Assembly: GCA_903898855.1 (NCBI GenBank)
Contig: CAIUHB010000059.1
Span: 1 to 12,193, forward strand
Direction of reading: 5' to 3'
Source of the DNA: an uncultured Actinomycetes bacterium
GTDB taxonomy: Bacteria; Actinomycetota; Actinomycetes; Nanopelagicales; Nanopelagicaceae
DNA: 12,193 nucleotides
The notes under the pieces are model-generated. The model was given only the letters and a program-made list of their open reading frames with translations. It was not told the DNA's origin and ran no database searches. Of the stretch, positions 1-6,926 are shown piece after piece. A program made the translations under genes and the position numbers. Every line of letters begins with the position of its first letter. Position 1 is the stretch's first letter.

Positions 1-1
1 A

Positions 2-286
2 CTGGCAGTGCGCCCACAAGTTCTCTTGATGGATGAGCCTTGTTCGGCGCTCGATCCAGGCTCAACTTTGAAGATCGAAGAGACCATCTCGCATCTCTCG
101 TCATCAGTCACCATCATCATTGTGACCCACAACATGCAACAAGCTGCTCGCGTATCTGACTACACCGCATTTTTCTTATCCGCTGGTGGCCCTGGCCAGA
201 TGGTTGAAGTTGGACCTACCAATGAAATCTTCTCCAGGCCAAAAGATAAGCGCACCGAGGACTATGTAACCGGCCGATTTGGTTAA
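2..286 (+). CDS. pstB: Phosphate ABC transporter ATP-binding protein PstB, C-terminal part (5' end outside window)
   Basis: This is the C-terminal third of the ATPase that powers the PstSCAB phosphate importer at the inner face of the membrane. The open frame runs in from the left edge, so no start is present. Visible landmarks are the Walker B and D-loop stretch [12 protein letters not shown], the switch histidine in [18 protein letters not shown], and the C-terminal [14 protein letters not shown], which is close to the usual PstB ending. The [17 protein letters not shown] and EDYVTGRFG segments separate PstB from other ABC ATPases. Walker A and the signature motif lie upstream and cannot be checked. 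A hairpin terminator follows 23 nt after the stop, and pstS comes next on the same strand. Identity is very secure; only completeness is unknown. Confidence 0.96.
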   Translation: MAVRPQVLLMDEPCSALDPGSTLKIEETISHLSSSVTIIIVTHNMQQAARVSDYTAFFLSAGGPGQMVEVGPTNEIFSRPKDKRTEDYVTGRFG

Positions 287-292
287 CCATCT

Positions 293-325
293 GTTCACTT
301 TGCTCATGGCTGCCGTTCACCGTTT
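293..325 (+). promoter_or_regulatory. Possible PHO-box-like direct repeats (GTTCAC, 22-bp spacing)
   Basis: GTTCAC occurs at 293-298 and again at 315-320, a start-to-start distance of 22 bp, or two 11-bp units. Actinobacterial PhoP/RegX3-type phosphate regulators are known to bind GTTCACC-like direct repeats with 11-bp periodicity. The unit between the two (304-314) does not match well, and the second copy lies within the terminator stem. The assignment to phosphate control is inference from motif, spacing and position between pstB and pstS. Confidence 0.35.
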
Positions 326-349
326 GGTGGGCGGCAGTTTCTCTTTTCT
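310..349 (+). terminator. Hairpin terminator after pstB
   Basis: CTGCCG at 310-315 pairs with CGGCAG at 332-337. Inside it CACC (318-321) can pair with GGTG (326-329) around a GTTT loop. The stem is followed by a pyrimidine tail, TTTCTCTTTTCTC. This is the form of an intrinsic terminator for pstB transcription, placed before the pstS control region. The tail is interrupted by C, so some read-through into pstS is possible. Confidence 0.7.
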
Positions 350-357
350 CCATAAGT

Positions 358-405
358 TTCACCTTACAAACGTCAGTTCTTAACTTTCTGCCCGTAGAAA
401 GTTAA
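358..405 (+). promoter_or_regulatory. Putative pstS promoter overlapped by a 26-bp inverted repeat
   Basis: A possible -35 TTCACC (358-363) is separated by 17 bp from a weak -10 TAACTT (381-386). A perfect inverted repeat with 10-bp arms, TTAACTTTCT (380-389) and AGAAAGTTAA (396-405), and a 6-nt centre GCCCGT covers the -10 and the expected transcription start. It ends 5 nt before the ribosome site of pstS. It could be an operator for a dimeric regulator or, if transcribed, an RNA hairpin near the ribosome site. The inverted repeat is certain; the promoter boxes are weak matches. Confidence 0.4.
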
Positions 406-421
406 TTATGAAAGGAAGTCC

Positions 422-1561
422 ATGAAGGTTTCACGTTCACTTAAGGTTGCAGCAGCTGCTGTAGTCCTTGCTGTTGGCGCTGCACAAGGTGCATCTGCTG
501 CGGTATCAATTACAGGTGGCGGCTCATCATTCGCTGCTCCACTACTTAACGCATGCAAGATTGCTTATCAAACAAAGTCAGGCAACACAGTCACCTACAC
601 CACTTCCTCTTCAGGTACAGGTCAGACCAATACCAACAACGGTATTGGCGATTTCAACTTCTCTGATTCTGCATACACATCAACAAAGTCAACCGTTATC
701 CATATCCCAGTTGTAGCTGCTCCAATTGCAGTTGGTTACAACCTTCCAGGAAACAAGGATCTCTACCTTTCCCAGAAGACACTTTCAGATATCTTCGCTG
801 GCAAGGTCACTAAGTGGAATGACCCAGAGATTGCTGCCGATAACAATGGTTCAGTAACCAAGGTTCTCTTCAAGGTCGATGCTAAGGGTGCACCTGTAAA
901 GGGCGCCGATGGAAAGAACATCGTTCTTAAGACACTTTCAACAAAGCGTTACTACACACTTCCAAACGAAGCAATCAAGATCGTTGCTCGTTCAGATGCA
1001 TCTGGTACAACTGCTAACTTTGTTAAGCTTTTCAACAAGCAGTTCCCAACTCTTTGGTCAAAGGCAAATGACAAGACCTTCCTTAACGATTTCCCAGGAA
1101 ACGTTAACGATCCAGCAAACCTCGGCCGCATCCAAACTGCAAGCGGATCAGCTGGCGTTGCAGCAACAATGAAGAAGACTTCATACTCAATCGGATACTT
1201 CGAATCTTCATATGCAACTGGCGTACTTCGCTCGGCGCTAATCGGTAATGCAAATGGAGACTTCGCTGCTCCAGATGCAGCTGGTACCTCAGCATTCCTT
1301 GGCTCAGCAACAGCAACAGCTGATGGAAAGCTCACCTTTGATTACAACACCAAGACACCAGGTGCTTACCCATTCGGCATCGTCTCTTACGCACTCGTTG
1401 ATTCAGCTTCAACAGGTGCTAACGCAGCTGCTGCAAAGGACTTCTTGACCTACGTTCTTTCAGCTGATTGCCCTAACAACAACGCAAACCTTGGTTATGC
1501 AGCAATCTCAGGCTCACTCCTAGCCTTGGATAACAAGTTGCTCGCATCTTGGAAGGCATAA
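422..1561 (+). CDS. pstS: Phosphate-binding protein PstS, secreted
   Basis: This is the extracellular solute-binding protein that captures phosphate for the PstCAB permease. Residues 1-26 form a signal peptide (KVSRSLK basic end, Ala/Val-rich core, cleavage after ASA). The mature part begins with ITGGGSSFAAPLL and carries the family's ligand-binding segments: SSSGTGQ at 62-68, FNFSDSAY at 78-85 and ARSDASGTTANF at 189-200. No cysteine follows the signal peptide, so it is not an evident lipoprotein, unlike most Gram-positive PstS proteins. The only cysteines, C45 and about C350, could form a disulfide. Residues about 145-180 (KVDAKGAPVKGADGKN region) look like an insertion before the RSDxSGTT motif. 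The start is fixed by AAAGGAAG at 411-418, 3 nt before the ATG. Codon choice is narrow (TCA, AAG, AAC, GTT), suggesting high expression. pstS lies after pstB rather than leading the pst operon. Confidence 0.94.
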   Translation: MKVSRSLKVAAAAVVLAVGAAQGASAAVSITGGGSSFAAPLLNACKIAYQTKSGNTVTYTTSSSGTGQTNTNNGIGDFNFSDSAYTSTKSTVIHIPVVAAPIAVGYNLPGNKDLYLSQKTLSDIFAGKVTKWNDPEIAADNNGSVTKVLFKVDAKGAPVKGADGKNIVLKTLSTKRYYTLPNEAIKIVARSDASGTTANFVKLFNKQFPTLWSKANDKTFLNDFPGNVNDPANLGRIQTASGSAGVAATMKKTSYSIGYFESSYATGVLRSALIGNANGDFAAPDAAGTSAFLGSATATADGKLTFDYNTKTPGAYPFGIVSYALVDSASTGANAAAAKDFLTYVLSADCPNNNANLGYAAISGSLLALDNKLLASWKA

Positions 1562-1583
1562 TCTAAAGAAAAAGAAATAGAAG

Positions 1584-1616
1584 AGCCGGGCTTATGAGGG
1601 TAAGCCCGGCTTTTTT
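1584..1616 (+). terminator. Strong intrinsic terminator after pstS, possibly bidirectional
   Basis: An 11-bp perfect stem (1584-1594 pairing with 1601-1611; core GCCGGGCTTA/TAAGCCCGGC) encloses the loop TGAGGG and is followed by TTTTTT at 1611-1616. On the opposite strand the stem is followed by a T-rich tract (complement of 1565-1583), so the same hairpin may also stop transcription of the tRNA gene that comes from the right. Confidence 0.93.
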
Positions 1617-1676
1617 CTGCCCGAAAATAATTCACACTTTTAATCTTTGCTAGATAGCTCTTAACGCTTCTAAGAG

Positions 1677-1750
1677 CGCGCCTGGCAGGAATCGAACCTG
1701 CGACAACCCGCTTAGAAGGCGGGTGCTCTATCCGACTGAGCTACAGGCGC
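1677..1750 (-). tRNA. tRNA-Arg (anticodon TCT)
   Basis: The minus strand folds into a complete cloverleaf. The acceptor arms are GCGCCTG and CAGGCGC, the D-arm is GCTC/GAGC, and the anticodon stem CCCGC/GCGGG encloses the loop CTTCTAA with anticodon TCT. The T-arm is GCAGG/CCTGC with loop TTCGATT. The discriminator base is G (position 1677), and no 3' CCA is encoded, so CCA would be added after transcription. The anticodon reads AGA/AGG arginine codons, which look uncommon in the neighbouring genes. The gene is on the opposite strand to pstS and ettA. Confidence 0.97.
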
Positions 1751-1759
1751 ATGTAGGGC

Positions 1760-1788
1760 GTTATCGAGGCCTTACGCCTCATGGTGAA
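1760..1788 (-). promoter_or_regulatory. Putative tRNA-Arg promoter
   Basis: On the minus strand TTCACC (1788-1783) is followed after exactly 17 bp by GATAAC (1765-1760), 9 nt before the tRNA 5' end. Each box matches the sigma-70-type consensus at four of six positions, and the spacing is ideal. The assignment rests on sequence match and position only. Confidence 0.45.
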
Positions 1789-1807
1789 GTCTACCGAGAG
1801 CAAGCAA

Positions 1808-1822
1808 TAGACTCTCTCACTA
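1808..1822 (+). promoter_or_regulatory. -10-like TAGACT close to the ettA start; possible leaderless mRNA
   Basis: TAGACT (1808-1813) lies 8 nt before the ATG at 1822. No purine-rich ribosome site is visible at the usual distance. Transcription from such a -10 would begin at or just before the start codon. No good -35 box is seen. Confidence 0.35.
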
Positions 1823-3489
1823 TGGCCGAGTTCATTTATACGATGAAAAAGGCGCGTAAAGCGCATGGTGACAAGGTAATTCTGGACGATGTCACTTTGA
1901 TGTTCCTTCCAGGCGCAAAGATCGGTGTGGTCGGCCCCAACGGCGCCGGTAAGTCCACCGTCTTGAAGATCATGGCTGGACTTGAGCAACCATCTAATGG
2001 TGAAGCATTTTTGTCGCCAGGTTATTCAGTTGGCATCTTGATGCAGGAACCAATCTTGGATGAGAGCAAGAGCGTTCTAGAGAATGTGCAAGAGGGCGTC
2101 GCCGAGACCATGGCGTTGATGGCTCGCTTCAATCAAATCTCAGAAGAGATGGCAAACCCAGATGCCGATTACGACTCGCTCTTGGCCGAGATGGGAACTT
2201 TGCAAGAACAACTCGATCATCGCAACGCGTGGGATTTAGATTCCCAACTCGAGCAAGCGATGGACGCGCTTCGTTGTCCACCACAAGATGCAGATGTCTC
2301 AGTCCTCTCTGGTGGCGAGAAACGTCGCGTTGCACTGTGCAAGCTATTACTACAACAACCAGATTTACTTCTTCTCGATGAGCCAACTAACCACCTCGAT
2401 GCCGAATCAGTTCTCTGGCTCGAACAACACCTTTCGAAATATCCCGGCACAGTTGTAGCGATTACCCACGATAGGTACTTCCTCGACAATGTTGCCGAGT
2501 GGATCTTGGAACTCGATCGCGGTCGCGCCTTTCCATATGAGGGCAATTACTCAACGTACTTGGATACCAAAGCGACACGTCTCAAGATTGAAGGCCAGAA
2601 AGATGCCAAGCGCGCAAAGCGTTTAGCCGAAGAACTTGAATGGGTTCGTATGAACTCCAAGGGGCGCCAAGTTAAATCTAAGGCGCGTCTGGCACGTTAT
2701 GAAGAGATGGCAGCCGAGGCTGAGAAGACTCGCAAGTTGGACTTTGAAGAAATTCAGATTCCACCTGGGCCACGTCTAGGAAATGTGGTTGTTGAAGTTG
2801 AACACTTGAAGAAGGGTTTTGGTGAGCGCCTGCTTATCGATGACCTTTCCTTTACTTTGCCACGTAACGGAATCGTGGGAGTCATTGGACCTAACGGCGC
2901 CGGTAAGACCACTCTCTTTAAAACCATTCTGGGAATGGAACAACCAGATAGCGGCAATGTGAAAATTGGTGAGACGGTAAAGATTTCTTATGTCGACCAG
3001 TCACGTGGTGGCATCGATCCCAAGAAAACTTTGTGGGAAGTTGTCTCTGATGGTTTAGATTTTATGAAGGTCGGAAATGTTGAGATGCCATCGCGTGCAT
3101 ATGTCTCTGCCTTCGGCTTTAAAGGCCCAGACCAGCAGAAGCCGGCCGGAGTTCTCTCTGGCGGTGAGCGCAACCGTTTGAACTTGGCGCTAACGCTCAA
3201 GATGGGTGGCAATTTGTTGCTTCTCGATGAGCCAACAAACGACCTCGATGTTGAAACACTTGGATCATTGGAGAACGCGTTGCTCGAATTTCCGGGCTGC
3301 GCCGTTGTGATCTCTCACGATCGCTGGTTCCTGGATCGAATTGCAACTCACATCTTGGCTTATGAAGGTGATTCGCAATGGTTCTGGTTTGAAGGAAACT
3401 TTGAATCTTATGAAGAGAACAAGATTGCTCGACTTGGCGCCGAAGCTGCTCGTCCGCATCGCGTTACATATCGAAAGCTCACTCGCTAA
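1822..3489 (+). CDS. ettA: Energy-dependent translational throttle protein EttA (ABC-F)
   Basis: EttA is a soluble ABC-F ATPase that binds the ribosomal E site and gates entry into elongation according to the ATP/ADP ratio. The protein has 555 residues, the same as Escherichia coli EttA, and aligns from MAEFIYTM onward. ABC1 has Walker A GPNGAGKST at 38-46, signature LSGGE at 162-166 and Walker B LLLLDEPTNHLD with E187. The arm insertion lies at about 95-140. The charged linker at about 243-315 (KRAKRLAEELEWVR, KGRQVKSKARLARYEE) is the P-site-tRNA interaction element. ABC2 repeats Walker A at about 356-364, then LSGGE and LLLLDEPTNDLD. The frame is open further upstream to 1723, but that stretch would lie over the tRNA gene and lacks similarity, so the ATG at 1822 is chosen. 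It heads the plus-strand run, and its TAA overlaps the next ATG by one base. Confidence 0.96.
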   Translation: MAEFIYTMKKARKAHGDKVILDDVTLMFLPGAKIGVVGPNGAGKSTVLKIMAGLEQPSNGEAFLSPGYSVGILMQEPILDESKSVLENVQEGVAETMALMARFNQISEEMANPDADYDSLLAEMGTLQEQLDHRNAWDLDSQLEQAMDALRCPPQDADVSVLSGGEKRRVALCKLLLQQPDLLLLDEPTNHLDAESVLWLEQHLSKYPGTVVAITHDRYFLDNVAEWILELDRGRAFPYEGNYSTYLDTKATRLKIEGQKDAKRAKRLAEELEWVRMNSKGRQVKSKARLARYEEMAAEAEKTRKLDFEEIQIPPGPRLGNVVVEVEHLKKGFGERLLIDDLSFTLPRNGIVGVIGPNGAGKTTLFKTILGMEQPDSGNVKIGETVKISYVDQSRGGIDPKKTLWEVVSDGLDFMKVGNVEMPSRAYVSAFGFKGPDQQKPAGVLSGGERNRLNLALTLKMGGNLLLLDEPTNDLDVETLGSLENALLEFPGCAVVISHDRWFLDRIATHILAYEGDSQWFWFEGNFESYEENKIARLGAEAARPHRVTYRKLTR

Positions 3490-3905
3490 TGCGTTTTAAA
3501 GGTTCGATCTATGTGCGCTGGGCTGATCTTGATCAATTCGGACATGTAAATAACGCGAACTACTTAACCTTTATTCAAGAGGTGCGCGCTGACTTTATTT
3601 GGTACTCACGTATCAAGCGCGGTGTAGAACCGATTATTCCGGATATGGTCGTGGCCAAGGCCGAGATGGATTACCTCATTCCCATTTACGACTCTGGCTT
3701 TGATCTCGATGTTGAAATCTGGGTCTCGAAAATTGGTAACGCATCATTTGAATTGTCCTATGAGCTCACCTCTGAGAAGGGGCTGCATGCGCGGGCAAAA
3801 ACAGTTCAAGTAGCAGTAGATATGGAGACAAAAAAGTCTCGCCGTATTACGCCACACGAGAAAGAGCTCCTTGCCGAGTATTACGAGGAACCTGAAGTTA
3901 AATAA
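3489..3905 (+). CDS. Acyl-CoA thioesterase, 4-hydroxybenzoyl-CoA thioesterase-like hotdog fold
   Basis: This is a 138-residue single hotdog-fold protein predicted to hydrolyse an acyl-CoA thioester in the cytoplasm. The N-terminal motif RWADLDQFGHVNNANYL (10-26) is the active-site loop of the 4HBT/YbgC family. D15 is the likely catalytic aspartate, and the HVNNANY segment continues into the central helix. The length matches the family's usual 130-150. The true substrate cannot be read from sequence. The start ATG overlaps the ettA stop (TAATG), which suggests translational coupling; no separate ribosome site is needed or seen. A link to translation control through ettA is only positional. In actinobacteria a thioesterase of this kind is often found near ettA and glbO (from memory). 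Confidence is high for the family and low for the substrate. Confidence 0.85.
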   Translation: MRFKGSIYVRWADLDQFGHVNNANYLTFIQEVRADFIWYSRIKRGVEPIIPDMVVAKAEMDYLIPIYDSGFDLDVEIWVSKIGNASFELSYELTSEKGLHARAKTVQVAVDMETKKSRRITPHEKELLAEYYEEPEVK

Positions 3906-3938
3906 GCCGGTAGTTATCAGCGAAATGAAAGAGTAGAT

Positions 3939-5630
3939 ATGTCCTCATCAACATACTTTGTCGGCCCTCGTTCAGAGCGACCATGGTGGCGCGATGCTGT
4001 TACCTACCAAATTTATCCGCGCTCATATGCCGACTCGAATGGTGATGGCAAGGGCGATATCGAAGGTATTCGAAGCCGACTTCCATATCTAAAGAAACTT
4101 GGCATTGATGCCATCTGGATTTCGCCTTGGTATCCATCCCCACAAAAAGATCATGGGTATGACGTCTCGGATTACATGGATATCGAACCGGATTACGGCA
4201 CCTTGGCTGATGCCAAGAAATTTATCGAACAAGCACACGACCTAGGTATCAAAGTAATTGCAGATATCGTTCCCAACCACTCTTCTGACCAACACATCTG
4301 GTTTCAAGAGGCGCTCAACTCAGCGCCGGGATCTGCTGCTCGTGCGCGCTATATCTTCCGCGATGGCAAAGGCGAAAATGGCGAGCTTCCACCAAATAAC
4401 TGGGAAGGAATTTTTGGCGGCCCAGCTTGGGAGCGCATTATTGAATCCGATGGAAAACCTGGGCAGTGGTACTTACATCTCTTTGCAGTAGAACAACCAG
4501 ATTTTGATTGGAAGAATCCAGAAGTACACGCTTACTTCGAAAAGGTCTTGCGTTTCTGGCTCGATTTAGGAATTGATGGATTCCGCATCGATGTTGCGCA
4601 CGGAATGATCAAGGCTGAAGGTTTGCCTGATGTCACCGAAGATGTTGAACTTCTTGGAAAGCAATTGATGCCATTTTGGGATCAAGATGGTGTCCACGAT
4701 ATCTATCGCGGCTGGCGCAAAATTTTTGATTCATATCCTGGTGACCGTATGGCAGTTGCCGAAGCGTGGGCCCCAACTCCCGCCAGAATTGCGCGCTATG
4801 TTCGCCCAGATGAACTAGCAAACTCCTTTAACTTCACCTTCCTTGATAGCTTGTGGAATAAGAAGGCGCTGGAGAGTGCGATTGATGAATCAATCGAAGA
4901 ACTTCATAAAGTAGGAGCACCAGCATCATGGGTATTTAACAACCACGATGTAACTCGCTCGGTTATGCGCTTTGCCCAAGGTCTTAAAGGTGGCGGCGTT
5001 TCAACACCGGAACAGCGTTACGGAGATATCTCCAAGTTTGATCCAGAACTTGGCGTTAAGCGTGCTCGCGCTGGTGCGCTATTGATGCTCGCACTTCCAG
5101 GTGGTGCCTATATCTATCAAGGCGAAGAACTTGGCTTGCCCGAGGTCTATGACATACCGAAAGATCGCTTAACTGATCCACGATACAAACTCAGTGGATA
5201 TAAGGACACTGGTCGCGATGGATGCCGCGTTCCTATTCCATGGACCGTTTCGGATAAGGGCTCACATGGATTTTCAACAAATCTTGAACTCGGTCGCAGC
5301 GATTCATGGCTTCCTGAGCCAACCTGGTGGGGTAACTACGCAGCCGAGAAGCAAGAGAACGATGCAAACTCAACGTTGAATATTTATCGCCGCGCACTTG
5401 CTGCTCGCAAAGAACTAACTATGTTGGGCGATGGCACCATGAAGTGGATTGATGCGGGCGCTGATGTGCTTGCCTTCTCTCGTACCGATGAGGCGAGCGG
5501 CAAGAGCTTTGTTTGCTACGTAAACTTCGGCGCACCAGTGGCGATGCCTGCCGGTGAAATCATCACCTCAAGTTCGCCAGTTGATGGAGATATCTTGCCG
5601 AGCGATACTACTGTCTGGTTGCATATCTAA
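3939..5630 (+). CDS. GH13 alpha-glucosidase (oligo-1,6-glucosidase/maltase type)
   Basis: This cytoplasmic glycoside hydrolase (no signal peptide) of 563 residues should release glucose from maltose, isomaltose or related alpha-glucosides by a retaining mechanism. It has the N-terminal WWRDAVTYQIYPRSYADSNGDG motif (16-37). The loop DSNGDGKGD (32-40) is the calcium-binding type. Conserved region I is DIVPNH (109-114), region II is GFRIDVAHGM with nucleophile D218, region III is VAEAW with acid/base E275, and region IV is FNNHDVTR with transition-state stabiliser D337. The QPDFDW motif at 186-191 occupies the place of the subfamily marker QPDLNW, fitting the maltase/isomaltase branch (GH13_30-like is my guess). 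GAAAGAG at 3927-3933 is a ribosome site 5 nt before the ATG. Its stop abuts the start of the MFS gene, implying joint expression. Trehalose- or sucrose-active relatives cannot be fully excluded. Confidence 0.9.
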   Translation: MSSSTYFVGPRSERPWWRDAVTYQIYPRSYADSNGDGKGDIEGIRSRLPYLKKLGIDAIWISPWYPSPQKDHGYDVSDYMDIEPDYGTLADAKKFIEQAHDLGIKVIADIVPNHSSDQHIWFQEALNSAPGSAARARYIFRDGKGENGELPPNNWEGIFGGPAWERIIESDGKPGQWYLHLFAVEQPDFDWKNPEVHAYFEKVLRFWLDLGIDGFRIDVAHGMIKAEGLPDVTEDVELLGKQLMPFWDQDGVHDIYRGWRKIFDSYPGDRMAVAEAWAPTPARIARYVRPDELANSFNFTFLDSLWNKKALESAIDESIEELHKVGAPASWVFNNHDVTRSVMRFAQGLKGGGVSTPEQRYGDISKFDPELGVKRARAGALLMLALPGGAYIYQGEELGLPEVYDIPKDRLTDPRYKLSGYKDTGRDGCRVPIPWTVSDKGSHGFSTNLELGRSDSWLPEPTWWGNYAAEKQENDANSTLNIYRRALAARKELTMLGDGTMKWIDAGADVLAFSRTDEASGKSFVCYVNFGAPVAMPAGEIITSSSPVDGDILPSDTTVWLHI

Positions 5631-6926
5631 GTGAGCAGAATTTCCGCAGCTCCAAGCAAGAAGCGATTTGTTCATCCGGCATGGATTGCGGCTGGGATTA
5701 CGTTCCTAACTTTGGTTGCCACCGCTGGATTTAGATCCGCACCATCGGTCTTGATCGTTCCGCTGCAAGATGCATTTGGTTGGCGCCGAGACAGTATTTC
5801 TTTGGCAATTAGCGTCAACGTGCTGCTCTTCGGATTAACTGCGCCATTTGCTGCAGCTTTGATGGAGCGCTTTGGTATTCGTCGAGTTGTGATGACCGCT
5901 CTCACCGTTGTCGGTACAGGTGCGCTCTCCACAATTTGGATCTCTCGTCCTTGGCATTTAGTTGCGCTCTGGGGCGTAGTTGTTGGAGTTGGTACGGGTT
6001 CTATGGCCTTGGTCTTTGCCGCATCGGTTGCTAACCGCTGGTTTATTAAACATCGCGGTTTAGTAATGGGCGGACTTACTGCCGCCACTGCTACCGGACA
6101 ATTAATTTTCTTACCTGGTCTCTCCTCTCTTGTTACACATCACGGTTGGAAATCAGTTTCGATCACTGTGGCGTGTGGTGCATTTGTGATGGTGCCACTT
6201 GTCGGAATCTTCCTTAAGGAACGCCCATCAGCTGTTGGCGTTGCCCCTTTTGGCGCCGATGATTCCTGGCAAGAGCCAATGATCATTAAGCGCAATGCCG
6301 CCACGGAAGCGATTGATTCGCTTAAAGCCGCGGTCAAAGTTCGCGACTTCTGGTACCTAGTTGGTTCATTCTTTGTCTGCGGACTATCCACCAGCGGACT
6401 AATCGGAACACACTTCATTCCAGCTGCACACGATCACGGACTTTCAGAAGTCACCGCAGCCAGTTTGCTGGCACTAGTTGGCGTCTTCGATGTAATCGGA
6501 ACTTTGAGCTCTGGTTGGCTGACTGACCGCATCGACCCTCGCAAGCTGCTCTTCTTCTATTACTTCCTTCGCGGTCTCTCACTTTTCTTGCTTCCTTCAA
6601 TTCTCTTCTCATCCATTCACGCTTCGACCCTGGTATTCGTTGTCTTCTATGGTCTGGACTGGGTAGCTACCGTTCCACCGACCGTCGTGCTCTGTCGCAG
6701 AGTTTTAGGACCAGATCGCGGAACTGTTGTTTATGGCTGGGTCTTCGCGGCACACCAAGTTGGTGGCTCGATTGCCGCTTATATAGCTGCGGTTATGCGC
6801 GTTCACTTTGGAAATTACGCACTTGCTTTCTACATCACCGGAATACTTTGTGTGATTACCTCCTACTTCGTACTTCAGATTGGCGATGGCGTCTTTGGCA
6901 AGAAGCCAGTTGCGGTAAATGGCTAA
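5631..6926 (+). CDS. Major facilitator superfamily transporter, substrate unknown
   Basis: This is a 431-residue integral membrane protein with about 12 hydrophobic segments in two halves, split by a hydrophilic loop at about 200-238. MFS signatures are MERFGIRRVV after helix 2 (78-87) and the repeat-half equivalent GWLTDRIDPRKLL (295-307). The opening region GFRSAPSVLIVPLQDAFGW followed by SISLAISVNVLLFGL resembles MFS proteins of the monocarboxylate/oxalate-formate group more than known sugar porters, so the neighbouring alpha-glucosidase is weak evidence for a sugar substrate. The start is GTG directly after the upstream TAA with no spacer and no Shine-Dalgarno sequence; the next internal methionine is residue 78, beyond helix 1 and most of helix 2, so this start is preferred. 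Its end overlaps the globin gene by 8 nt. Transporter class is secure and the substrate is not assigned. Confidence 0.85.
   Translation: MSRISAAPSKKRFVHPAWIAAGITFLTLVATAGFRSAPSVLIVPLQDAFGWRRDSISLAISVNVLLFGLTAPFAAALMERFGIRRVVMTALTVVGTGALSTIWISRPWHLVALWGVVVGVGTGSMALVFAASVANRWFIKHRGLVMGGLTAATATGQLIFLPGLSSLVTHHGWKSVSITVACGAFVMVPLVGIFLKERPSAVGVAPFGADDSWQEPMIIKRNAATEAIDSLKAAVKVRDFWYLVGSFFVCGLSTSGLIGTHFIPAAHDHGLSEVTAASLLALVGVFDVIGTLSSGWLTDRIDPRKLLFFYYFLRGLSLFLLPSILFSSIHASTLVFVVFYGLDWVATVPPTVVLCRRVLGPDRGTVVYGWVFAAHQVGGSIAAYIAAVMRVHFGNYALAFYITGILCVITSYFVLQIGDGVFGKKPVAVNG

Noticed and set aside
952..1335. Minus-strand 127-residue frame inside pstS
   Set aside because: It is the antisense shadow of a strongly codon-biased gene, with no ribosome site or recognisable domain.
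1766..1780. GAGGC/GCCTC hairpin between tRNA-Arg and ettA
   Set aside because: It has only five pairs and lies in the spacer of the presumed tRNA promoter; no independent sign of function.
1723..1821. 33-codon upstream extension of the ettA frame
   Set aside because: It begins inside the tRNA-Arg gene on the other strand and has no similarity to EttA N-termini. MAEFIYTM at 1822 gives exactly the family length of 555 residues.
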